Shown: positions 1 to 5,064 of the stretch, one piece after another
Position numbering within the stretch: the first letter of the stretch is position 1
Layout of the letters: the number at the start of each line of letters is the position of its first letter
Assembly (NCBI GenBank): GCA_016869895.1
Contig: VGDC01000071.1
Location: 1 to 8,248, forward strand
Origin: Alphaproteobacteria bacterium
Lineage (GTDB): Bacteria; Pseudomonadota; Alphaproteobacteria; Rickettsiales; VGDC01
Reading direction: 5' to 3'
Length of the DNA: 8,248 nucleotides
The notes under the pieces: model-generated
What the model was told of the DNA's origin: nothing
The model's input: only the letters and a program-made list of their open reading frames with translations
Database searches by the model: none
Program-made: the position numbers and the translations under genes

Positions 1-1
1 C

Positions 2-1033
2 GGCATGACGCTGCTGAAAATGCCGCTCTTCGCCTGGTCCATCCTGCTCACCGCCTTCCTCCTGCTGCTGTCGCTGCCTGTTCTGGCGGGTGCCATCACC
101 ATGTTGTTGACCGACCGTAATTTCGGCACCACCTTCTTCAACCCCGCTGGCGGCGGTGATCCGATTCTGTACCAGCACCTGTTCTGGTTCTTCGGTCACC
201 CTGAGGTTTACGTCCTCATCCTGCCCGCTTTCGGTATCGTCTCCGAAGTGGTCTCCACCTTCTCCCGCAAGCCCATCTTCGGCTATCTGGGCATGGTCGG
301 CGCGATGTGCTCCATCGGTTTCCTTGGCTTCATCGTCTGGGCGCACCACATGTTCACCGTCGGTATGTCCGTGAACGTCCGCGCGTACTACATGCTCGCC
401 ACCATGGTCATCGCCGTACCCACGGGCATCAAGATCTTCTCGTGGATCGCCACCATGTGGGGCGGCTCCATCCGCTTCACCGTGCCGATGATCTACGCCC
501 TCGGCTTCATCTTCCTGTTCACCGTCGGCGGTGTGACGGGCGTGGTGCTGGCGAACAACCCCATCGACGTCTACATGCACGACACCTATTACGTCGTCGC
601 CCACTTCCATTATGCGATGTCCTTGGGCGCGCTCTTCGGCGTGTTCACCGGCTTCTATTACTGGTTCCCCAAGATGTCGGGCTATATGTTCCCTGAACGT
701 CTGGCGAAGCTGCAGTTCTGGCTGCTCTTCATCGGCACGAACCTGACCTTCTTCCCGCAGCACTTCCTCGGCCTCGCCGGTATGCCGCGCCGCATCCCCG
801 ATTATCCGGATGTCTACGCCCACTGGAACTATTGGTCCTCCATCGGTTCTTACATGGGTGCGGCTTCCGCGGCACTGTTCCTCGTGGTGGTGGCTGTCGC
901 CTTCATCCGTAAGGTGCCCGCTGGCAACAACCCATGGGGCGAAGGTGCGACCACACTCGAGTGGACGGTCACTTCCCCGCCGGCCTATCACACCTTTGAC
1001 GAACTGCCACCGGTTCCCAAAGGCCACCACTAA
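2..1033 (+). CDS. ctaD: Cytochrome c oxidase subunit I, aa3-type (5'-truncated by window start)
   Basis: Catalytic subunit of the inner-membrane haem-copper oxidase, which reduces O2 to water with electrons from cytochrome c and pumps protons. The reading frame is already open at the window edge, so the N-terminal third is missing, including the low-spin haem a first ligand and the D-channel entrance. Counting from the ATG at 5, the visible ligands are: HPEVY with CuB His65 and the cross-linked Tyr69; the CuB pair His114-His115 in WAHHMFTVGM; the K-channel Lys143 in PTGIKIF; His192-Asp193 of the Mg/Mn site; and HFH with haem a3 ligand His200 and haem a ligand His202. Spacing of these residues matches mitochondrial COX1 apart from one residue. 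All expected active-site residues are present, so this is a functional A-type oxidase subunit rather than a cbb3 or bd enzyme. It ends in TAA 55 bases before ctaB; ctaC is expected just upstream. Confidence 0.98.
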   Translation, partial: GMTLLKMPLFAWSILLTAFLLLLSLPVLAGAITMLLTDRNFGTTFFNPAGGGDPILYQHLFWFFGHPEVYVLILPAFGIVSEVVSTFSRKPIFGYLGMVGAMCSIGFLGFIVWAHHMFTVGMSVNVRAYYMLATMVIAVPTGIKIFSWIATMWGGSIRFTVPMIYALGFIFLFTVGGVTGVVLANNPIDVYMHDTYYVVAHFHYAMSLGALFGVFTGFYYWFPKMSGYMFPERLAKLQFWLLFIGTNLTFFPQHFLGLAGMPRRIPDYPDVYAHWNYWSSIGSYMGAASAALFLVVVAVAFIRKVPAGNNPWGEGATTLEWTVTSPPAYHTFDELPPVPKGHH

Positions 1034-1040
1034 AAGAGAT

Positions 1041-1067
1041 CGGGGCGCGGATAATCACCGCGCCCCG
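1041..1067 (+). other. Perfect 10-bp GC-rich stem-loop between ctaD and ctaB
   Basis: CGGGGCGCGG at 1041-1050 is followed by a 7-base loop (ATAATCA) and the exact reverse complement CCGCGCCCCG at 1058-1067. It starts 8 bases after the ctaD stop and ends 8 bases before the ctaB ribosome site (AAGGGG, 1076-1081). No T-run follows, only GTTCATTCC, so it is not a standard intrinsic terminator. A role as mRNA 3' stabiliser, processing site or partial attenuator setting subunit I output against assembly-gene output is inferred, not shown. Confidence 0.75.
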
Positions 1068-1087
1068 TTCATTCCAAGGGGATTCCT

Positions 1088-2056
1088 ATGTCAGAGCAGA
1101 GCGAGGCGGCCACGGATGTGCTGGTCGGTGATGCGCACAGCCTGTCGCCTGTGGTCGAGAACGCCCCCGAAGCCTCCAGCGTCAAGGATTTCATCACTCT
1201 GCTTAAGCCCGGCGTGATGCTGCTGGTGGTCTTCACCGGATTCGCCGGACTGATGCTCGCCCCCGGCCAGTTGCATCCCTTCCTGCAAGCCATCGCGGTG
1301 CTGTGTATCGCCATCGGTTCCGGCGCAGGCGGCGCGATAAACATGTGGTTCGACCGTGACATTGACGCGGTCATGCTGCGCACGGTAAACCGCCCCATTC
1401 CCGCAGGACGCATCTCCGCGGATGACGGCCTCGTTTTCGGCCTGTTGCTGGCGCTGGCTTCCGTCTCGCTCATGGGCATCGCGGTGAACTGGCTTTCCGC
1501 CGCCATCCTTGCGGGTGCCATCGCCTTCTATGTCATCATCTACACCGTCTGGCTGAAACGCCGCACCCCGCAGAACATCGTCATCGGCGGCGCGGCGGGT
1601 GCGTTCCCTCCGGTCATCGGCTGGGCGGCCATGTCCGGCGATGCCTTTGCTCCGGAGGCATGGCTGATGTTCCTCATCGTCTTCCTGTGGACGCCGCCGC
1701 ATTTTTGGGCACTGGCCTTGTACCGCAACGGCGATTACCGTCGCGCCAACGTACCCATGCTGCCCGTGGTGGCGGGGCTGGAGGCGACCAAGAAACAGAT
1801 GCTGGTTTACACCCTCATCCTCCTGCCTGTGACCCTCGCGCCATGGTTCATCGGTATGTCCACTTGGCTTTACGGCATCACCGCCCTTCTGCTGAGCGGC
1901 GAATTCATCCGCCATGCCTGGAAAGTCCTGAAATCCGATGACGACAAGCCTGCCCGCGCCATGTTCGGCTATTCCATCCTGTATCTCTTCGCCATCTTCC
2001 TTGCGCTGATTGTGGACAAATTCATTGACAATCTGGGTGTGCTGACGCTTCTTTAG
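1088..2056 (+). CDS. ctaB: Protoheme IX farnesyltransferase (haem O synthase)
   Basis: UbiA-family membrane prenyltransferase that adds a farnesyl group to haem B to make haem O, the precursor of the haem A used by the oxidase. The 322-residue product has the family's usual size and many hydrophobic segments. The first Asp-rich prenyl-diphosphate/Mg motif is NMWFDRDID (Asn85, Asp89, Asp93), followed by RTxNRPIPAGRI. The second conserved loop is YTVWLKRRTPQNIVIGG (152-168) with GAFPPVIGW. WTPPHFWALAL (201-211), also typical of CtaB/COX10, lies in a later loop. The ATG at 1088 is preceded by AAGGGG with 6-base spacing. About 38 hydrophilic residues precede the first helix, an acidic N-terminal extension of ordinary length. 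The next gene begins about 57 bases downstream. Haem A synthase (ctaA) must lie elsewhere. Confidence 0.97.
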   Translation: MSEQSEAATDVLVGDAHSLSPVVENAPEASSVKDFITLLKPGVMLLVVFTGFAGLMLAPGQLHPFLQAIAVLCIAIGSGAGGAINMWFDRDIDAVMLRTVNRPIPAGRISADDGLVFGLLLALASVSLMGIAVNWLSAAILAGAIAFYVIIYTVWLKRRTPQNIVIGGAAGAFPPVIGWAAMSGDAFAPEAWLMFLIVFLWTPPHFWALALYRNGDYRRANVPMLPVVAGLEATKKQMLVYTLILLPVTLAPWFIGMSTWLYGITALLLSGEFIRHAWKVLKSDDDKPARAMFGYSILYLFAIFLALIVDKFIDNLGVLTLL

Positions 2057-2080
2057 TGGTGTGTAACCATCCACGCACCA
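2057..2080 (+). other. Stem-loop directly after the ctaB stop codon
   Basis: TGGTGTGT (2057-2064) pairs with ACGCACCA (2073-2080) over 8 base pairs, one of them a G-U wobble, closing an 8-base loop. It begins at the first base after the ctaB TAG. It is followed by CCGGGGCGCGG, not by a T-tract, so it is not a clear intrinsic terminator. Like the ctaD-ctaB hairpin it may act as a processing or stability element in a long mRNA. This is inference from predicted pairing only. Confidence 0.4.
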
Positions 2081-2113
2081 CCGGGGCGCGGAGCATGAAT
2101 GAAAGGGAAGACC

Positions 2114-2266
2114 ATGGAATTGGAAATTTTGCGCGCATGCGGCGAAGCATCGGTGATGATCATGGGTATGAGCTTTGTCATTGGCAGCCTGTTCACCATC
2201 TTCGTGCTGGTCATGCTCGACCTGTATCGCAGCCGTCGTGGCGCGTCTGACCAGACCCAAGGCTGA
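2114..2266 (+). CDS. Unrecognised 50-residue single-span membrane protein
   Basis: I do not recognise this protein. It is an ATG-to-TGA frame of 50 codons in the otherwise empty gap after ctaB. It has a short acidic N-terminus (Glu2, Glu4, Glu11), one hydrophobic segment of about 23 residues (14-36, with MIMGMSFVIGSLFTIFVLV) and a basic tail (RSRR at 39-42). By the positive-inside rule the C-terminus would be cytoplasmic. AAAGGGA at 2102-2108 sits 5 bases before the ATG. An in-frame ATG at 2099 with GGAG five bases upstream is an equally possible start, adding MKGKT. The stop lies 6 bases before the next small ORF, which suggests coupled expression. Size and single helix resemble accessory subunit IV (about 50 residues) of alphaproteobacterial aa3 oxidases, but the sequence shows no motif tying it to that family. 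A small oxidase subunit or assembly factor is a guess from position. Confidence 0.55.
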   Translation: MELEILRACGEASVMIMGMSFVIGSLFTIFVLVMLDLYRSRRGASDQTQG

Positions 2267-2272
2267 TACACC

Positions 2273-2389
2273 ATGCCTTTAGGCCCGCGCCATACCAGCC
2301 AGAAAGGCAAGAACGCGACACTGCTCGTCGTGCTGCTTGGCATCGTGGTGGTGCTGTTCGTGGTCGCGACCCTGAAGATGCAGGCCTGA
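2273..2389 (+). CDS. coxF: CoxF-like 38-residue membrane protein of the oxidase locus
   Basis: Short frame ATG-TGA, 38 codons. A basic hydrophilic N-terminus (Arg6, Lys11, Lys13) leads into one transmembrane helix (about 16-33, LLVVLLGIVVVLFVVATL) and ends TLKMQA. Alphaproteobacterial cox operons usually carry a 40-55-residue protein called CoxF at exactly this place, between ctaB and ctaG. It has the same layout: Arg/Lys-rich start, then N-A-L-type entry into a VVLF-containing helix ending in a T-x-V/L-K motif. Assignment rests on that resemblance and on synteny, and the copy here is at the short end of the range. The CoxF role in oxidase assembly is poorly defined. The ribosome site is weak (AAGG about 10 bases upstream, inside the end of the previous ORF), so translation may be coupled to that ORF. 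The ctaG GTG follows 28 bases after the stop. Confidence 0.65.
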   Translation: MPLGPRHTSQKGKNATLLVVLLGIVVVLFVVATLKMQA

Positions 2390-2404
2390 CAGGTCTTCAA
2401 ACCC

Positions 2405-2415
2405 GAAAGGTGATG
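2405..2415 (+). promoter_or_regulatory. Ribosome binding site that decides the GTG start of ctaG
   Basis: GAAAGGTGAT contains AGGTGAT (2409-2415), a 7-base match to the extended anti-Shine-Dalgarno complement, placed correctly for the GTG at 2418. The only nearby ATG (2413) opens a frame that stops after two codons, so GTG is the start. Confidence 0.7.
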
Positions 2416-2417
2416 CC

Positions 2418-3014
2418 GTGAGCCAAGACCGGGAAAACCGGGATGCCGAATCTCCCCCTGCGAAACCCCGCAGCAACGCTTCCCTTGCCGCCAGTATGGT
2501 TGGCATCGTGGTGGGGATGGTCTGCCTCACCTTCGCGGCAGTCCCCCTGTATGACATGTTCTGCCGAGTGACGGGTTACGGCGGCACCACCATGGTCGCC
2601 GAAAAAGCGCCGGAGAAACCGTTGGAACGGAAAATGGTCATCCGCTTCAATGCGGACACCGCCAAGGAGCTGCTGTGGGAGTTCAAGGCCGATGAACGCG
2701 CCATCGAGGTGCGGGTAGGCGAAGAACGCCTCACCAGCTTCTCCGCCAAGAACGATGGCACCGAGCCTGTCGTGGGCACGGCCATTTACAACGTCACGCC
2801 CCTGCTTGCATCGAAATACTTCAATAAAATCCAGTGCTTCTGCTTCGAGAATCAACTGCTCAAACCGGGTGAGGAGATGCATATGCCCGTCTCCTTCTTC
2901 ATCGACCCAGAGATCGAGAACGACCCGTTTCTGAAGGATCTCAAAACTGTGACCTTGTCTTATACGTTTTTTTTGAGTAAAAACCAGAGTGTAGAAGGGC
3001 GCAACACGCCGTAA
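2418..3014 (+). CDS. ctaG: Cytochrome c oxidase assembly protein CtaG/Cox11 (CuB insertion)
   Basis: Membrane-anchored copper chaperone that delivers copper to the CuB site of subunit I. The 198-residue product has a short cytoplasmic N-terminus and one transmembrane helix (about 22-42). The conserved juxtamembrane stretch PLYDMFCRVTGYGGTT follows, with Cys49. The periplasmic immunoglobulin-like domain carries the copper-binding CFCF motif (Cys140, Cys142), followed by ENQxLxPGEEMxMPVxFFIDPE (to residue 165). Residues TVTLSYTFF (177-185) are the usual end of the family. A 13-residue tail follows here, encoded after a run of eight T (2967-2974). Translation starts at a GTG supported by AGGTGAT. 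The position between coxF and ctaE is the standard alphaproteobacterial one. This is the Cox11 family; the name CtaG is also used for an unrelated Bacillus protein. Confidence 0.96.
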   Translation: MSQDRENRDAESPPAKPRSNASLAASMVGIVVGMVCLTFAAVPLYDMFCRVTGYGGTTMVAEKAPEKPLERKMVIRFNADTAKELLWEFKADERAIEVRVGEERLTSFSAKNDGTEPVVGTAIYNVTPLLASKYFNKIQCFCFENQLLKPGEEMHMPVSFFIDPEIENDPFLKDLKTVTLSYTFFLSKNQSVEGRNTP

Positions 3015-3048
3015 GGCATTGCCTCGCCCCGACGAATGAATTGTCCTT

Positions 3049-3054
3049 AAAGGA
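3049..3054 (+). promoter_or_regulatory. Ribosome binding site favouring the ATG at 3064 for ctaE
   Basis: AAAGGA lies 9 bases before the ATG at 3064 but directly abuts the in-frame ATG at 3055, which would leave no spacer. This favours 3064, giving an MAKHADSH start like other subunit III proteins. Confidence 0.6.
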
Positions 3055-3063
3055 ATGACGACC

Positions 3064-3900
3064 ATGGCCAAACACGCGGATTCCCACGCGCCCAAGCATC
3101 CCTACCATCTGGTGAACCCCAGCCCATGGCCGATGGCGATCTCCTTCGCGCTGCTGTTCCTCACGGGCGGTGGCGTCTTGACGATGCACAATGTGAATCA
3201 CGGCGGCGTGGTGCTGTTCCTCGGCCTCGTCTCCACCCTCGGCGTGGCTTACGCCTGGTGGCGCGATGTCATCCGCGAAGGCATCCACGATAAAGCCCAT
3301 AACGAGACCGTGAAGACCGGCCTGCGCTATGGCATGCTGCTGTTCATCGTGTCGGAGATCATGTTCTTCGCCGCCTTCTTCTGGGCGTTCTTCTGGGCAT
3401 CGCTCGATCCGTTCCTGCCGCTCGATGGCGTCTGGCCTGCGGTGAAGGACGGCATCTGGCCGCCCGCCAGCATCACCACCCTTGATGCATGGGATCTGCC
3501 GCTCATCAACACCCTCATCCTGCTGCTCTCCGGCACGACCGTCACTTGGGCGCATCATGCGCTGCTCGCTGGCAATCGTAATGATGAAGTGAAAACCGCG
3601 CTGCTCATCACCGTGCTGCTCGGCCTGTCCTTCACCGGCTTGCAAGCGTTGGAGTATTCCCACGCCACCTTCGCCTTCAAGGATGGCATCTACCCCTCCA
3701 CCTTCTACATGGCCACCGGTTTCCACGGTTTCCACGTCATCGTCGGCACCATCTTCCTTGCCGTGGCGCTCATCCGCGCCCATCGCGGCACGCTGACCCC
3801 CAAAGGCCACCTCGGCTTCGAATTCGCCGCGTGGTACTGGCACTTCGTCGATGCGGTCTGGCTCTTCCTCTTCGTCTGCGTGTACTGGTGGGGAAGTTGA
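3064..3900 (+). CDS. ctaE: Cytochrome c oxidase subunit III
   Basis: Core oxidase subunit that binds lipid, stabilises subunit I and sustains proton uptake into the D-channel. The 278-residue product begins with a His-rich cytoplasmic segment and YHLVNPSPWP, the conserved entry to helix 1. It carries the seven hydrophobic helices of the family. WWRDVIREG (65-73) is followed by LLFIVSEIMFFAAFFWAFF with the conserved buried Glu98. WPPASITTLD and INTLILLLSGTTVTWAHHAL come next, then ATGFHGFHVIVGTIFL (217-232). The protein ends with FEFAAWYWHFVDAVWLFLFVCVYWWGS (252-278). Length and motifs are complete. An in-frame ATG three codons upstream (3055) is possible but abuts the ribosome site. The gap from ctaG is about 49 bases with no terminator. 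The TGA stop overlaps the TTG proposed as start of the next gene. Confidence 0.97.
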   Translation: MAKHADSHAPKHPYHLVNPSPWPMAISFALLFLTGGGVLTMHNVNHGGVVLFLGLVSTLGVAYAWWRDVIREGIHDKAHNETVKTGLRYGMLLFIVSEIMFFAAFFWAFFWASLDPFLPLDGVWPAVKDGIWPPASITTLDAWDLPLINTLILLLSGTTVTWAHHALLAGNRNDEVKTALLITVLLGLSFTGLQALEYSHATFAFKDGIYPSTFYMATGFHGFHVIVGTIFLAVALIRAHRGTLTPKGHLGFEFAAWYWHFVDAVWLFLFVCVYWWGS

Positions 3901-4286
3901 GCGAATACAACGCCGAGGAACTGACCGCCGCCGAAACCCTTTCGGTGCTGAAGACGGGATTCGCTGGCCGCTGCCCCCGCTGTGGGGAAGGCAAACTCCT
4001 GAATGGCCTGCTCGCCGTCCGCCCCGCTTGCAGCCATTGCGGCCTGAATTTCTCCAATAGCGAGAAGGGCGACGGGCCCGCGTTCTTCGCCATCTCCATC
4101 GTCGGCACGCTGGCGGCCATCGGCGCAGTGCTCACCGAAGTCTTCTTCCAGCCGCCTTACTGGGTGCACGCCGCCCTGTGGATTCCCGTCAGCATCATCG
4201 GCTCGCTCTATGTGCTGCGCTGGTCGAAGGGCATCATCATCGCCATGCAATACAAACACCAGCAGGAAGCCTTCCTCGATGAGTGA
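3897..4286 (+). CDS. DUF983 family zinc-ribbon membrane protein
   Basis: Small membrane protein of the DUF983 family, commonly placed between ctaE and SURF1 in alphaproteobacterial oxidase loci; its biochemical role is not established. From the TTG at 3897 the product is 129 residues. A polar N-terminus is followed by TGFAGRCPRCGEGKLLNGLL, with a first CxxC (Cys26, Cys29) and a second CxxC (Cys45, Cys48, in ACSHCGL), forming a likely zinc ribbon. Then come GDGPAFF (58-64) and two transmembrane helices (about 61-82 and 90-108) with the QPPYWVHAALWIP motif. The start is uncertain: no ATG exists in frame before the zinc ribbon. Candidates are TTG at 3897 (overlapping the ctaE stop), GTG at 3888 and GTG at 3945. 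I prefer TTG because the resulting MSEYN start has the usual N-terminal length, and translation is probably coupled to ctaE. The last 8 bases overlap SURF1. Confidence 0.85.
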   Translation: MSEYNAEELTAAETLSVLKTGFAGRCPRCGEGKLLNGLLAVRPACSHCGLNFSNSEKGDGPAFFAISIVGTLAAIGAVLTEVFFQPPYWVHAALWIPVSIIGSLYVLRWSKGIIIAMQYKHQQEAFLDE

Positions 4287-5064
4287 CACCCCCTATCGCC
4301 TCGGCAAATGGGAGCTGAATCGCCCCGGCAAACCCGCCGTATTCTTCACCACATTGTTGGTTGGCATCTGCCTTGTCTTGGGTATCTGGCAGGTGCAGCG
4401 GTTGCAGTGGAAAGAAGGGTTGATCGCCGAGCTGGAAGCCGCGAAGACCCAAGCCCCGCTGACCGCTGCCGACCTGCCGACCGACCCCGAACAGCTTGAA
4501 GCTCTGACCTTCCGCAAAGTGCGCCTGACGGGCGTGTATATGGACGATCGCGAATTCCATCTCATCGGACGCTACTATCAGGGCGCGCTGGGTTATGACG
4601 TGCTGACGCCGTTCTTGGTGCGCGATGAAGCGCGGGATGAAGCGGGCAAAGCCCCCATCGTGCTCTTGGTGAACCGTGGCTGGATTCCGCTGGAGAAGAA
4701 AGATCCTGCGCTGCGCCCAGAGCCGCTTTCCGCGACGAACGGCGAAGTGACCATCGAAGGCATGTTGCTGCAAGCCAATACCGGCAACCCCTTCCTGCCC
4801 GACCATGACGTGAAGGGAAATATCTGGTTCTCCTATGACATCGCGCGCATGAATAAGGAAGCACAGTTGGACATGCTGCCCGTCCTGGTCGAAGCCGTGG
4901 AGGCCAACCACCCCGAAAGCATCCTGCCTTATCCGCGCGGGAATTATGATATCACCCTGCGCAACGACCATTTCTATTACGCGGTGACATGGTTCGCGCT
5001 GGCCTTCGCGGGCATCACCATCTTCCTGCTGGCGCATCGCCGTAAACCGGAGGCTGCTGCATGA
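4279..5064 (+). CDS. SURF1/Shy1 family cytochrome oxidase assembly factor
   Basis: Inner-membrane assembly factor implicated in supplying or holding haem A during maturation of subunit I. The 261-residue product has the diagnostic two-helix hairpin around a periplasmic domain. Helix 1 (about 20-39) runs into GIWQVQRLQWKEGLI with the conserved WQxxR. The soluble domain contains HLIGRYYQGALGYDVLTPF (94-112), VLLVNRGWIP (128-137) and a final NDHFYYAVTWFALAFAG helix (about 231-252) with the typical H-x-x-Y-A-x-T-W-F signature. The ATG at 4279 overlaps the DUF983 stop by 8 bases (ATGAGTGA) and has GGAAG (4265-4269) upstream. The TGA overlaps the start of the M32 peptidase. A 12-base tandem duplication at 4621-4644 encodes RDEA twice. 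Position at the end of the cox genes fits the family. Confidence 0.95.
   Translation: MSDTPYRLGKWELNRPGKPAVFFTTLLVGICLVLGIWQVQRLQWKEGLIAELEAAKTQAPLTAADLPTDPEQLEALTFRKVRLTGVYMDDREFHLIGRYYQGALGYDVLTPFLVRDEARDEAGKAPIVLLVNRGWIPLEKKDPALRPEPLSATNGEVTIEGMLLQANTGNPFLPDHDVKGNIWFSYDIARMNKEAQLDMLPVLVEAVEANHPESILPYPRGNYDITLRNDHFYYAVTWFALAFAGITIFLLAHRRKPEAAA
4621..4644 (+). repeat. 12-base tandem duplication inside SURF1 (RDEA-RDEA)
   Basis: CGCGATGAAGCG (4621-4632) is followed directly by CGGGATGAAGCG (4633-4644), differing at one synonymous base (CGC/CGG Arg). It adds a second Arg-Asp-Glu-Ala to a loop just before the conserved VLLVNRGWIP strand (residues 115-122). It keeps the frame and looks like a recent slippage duplication. 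Confidence 0.7.
5049..5053 (+). promoter_or_regulatory. Ribosome binding site of the M32 peptidase inside SURF1
   Basis: GGAGG, a full core Shine-Dalgarno sequence, lies in the last codons of SURF1 with 7 bases to the ATG at 5061. It is the strongest site in the second half of the window. It supports the 5061 start and initiation beyond simple coupling. Confidence 0.7.

Noticed and set aside
2056..2250. 64-codon plus-strand frame after ctaB (ATG at 2095 or GTG at 2056)
   Set aside because: Overlaps the 50-codon membrane-protein frame in another phase. Its product is His/Arg-rich with no helix, whereas the other frame gives a clean transmembrane protein and has better ribosome sites.
1091..2260. 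389-codon open frame on the minus strand opposite ctaB
   Set aside because: Composition rich in His, Gln, Asp and Arg with no hydrophobic core or motif. It mirrors the codon bias of ctaB, whose product is certain. A shadow frame.
2961..3001. Possible promoter in the AT-rich 3' end of ctaG (TTGTCTTATACG, TTGAGT)
   Set aside because: No -35/-10 pair with 16-18 base spacing could be made; the AT-rich patch is explained by the T8 tract and nearby codons.
3044..3054. TCCTTAAAGGA inverted repeat over the ctaE ribosome site
   Set aside because: Arms of five bases with a one-base centre cannot form a stable RNA hairpin, and a palindrome this short is weak evidence for an operator.
2941..3843. 300-codon open frame on the minus strand opposite ctaE
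   Set aside because: Low-complexity Glu/Gly/His-rich translation with no recognisable domain, lying entirely over ctaG 3' end and ctaE. A shadow frame.
4265..4275. GGAAGCCTTCC inverted repeat before the SURF1 start
   Set aside because: One-base loop, not a feasible hairpin; GGAAG is adequately explained as the SURF1 ribosome site.
4237..5037. 266-codon open frame on the minus strand opposite SURF1
   Set aside because: No domain features and fully opposite a well-supported SURF1 gene; explained by GC-rich codon bias.
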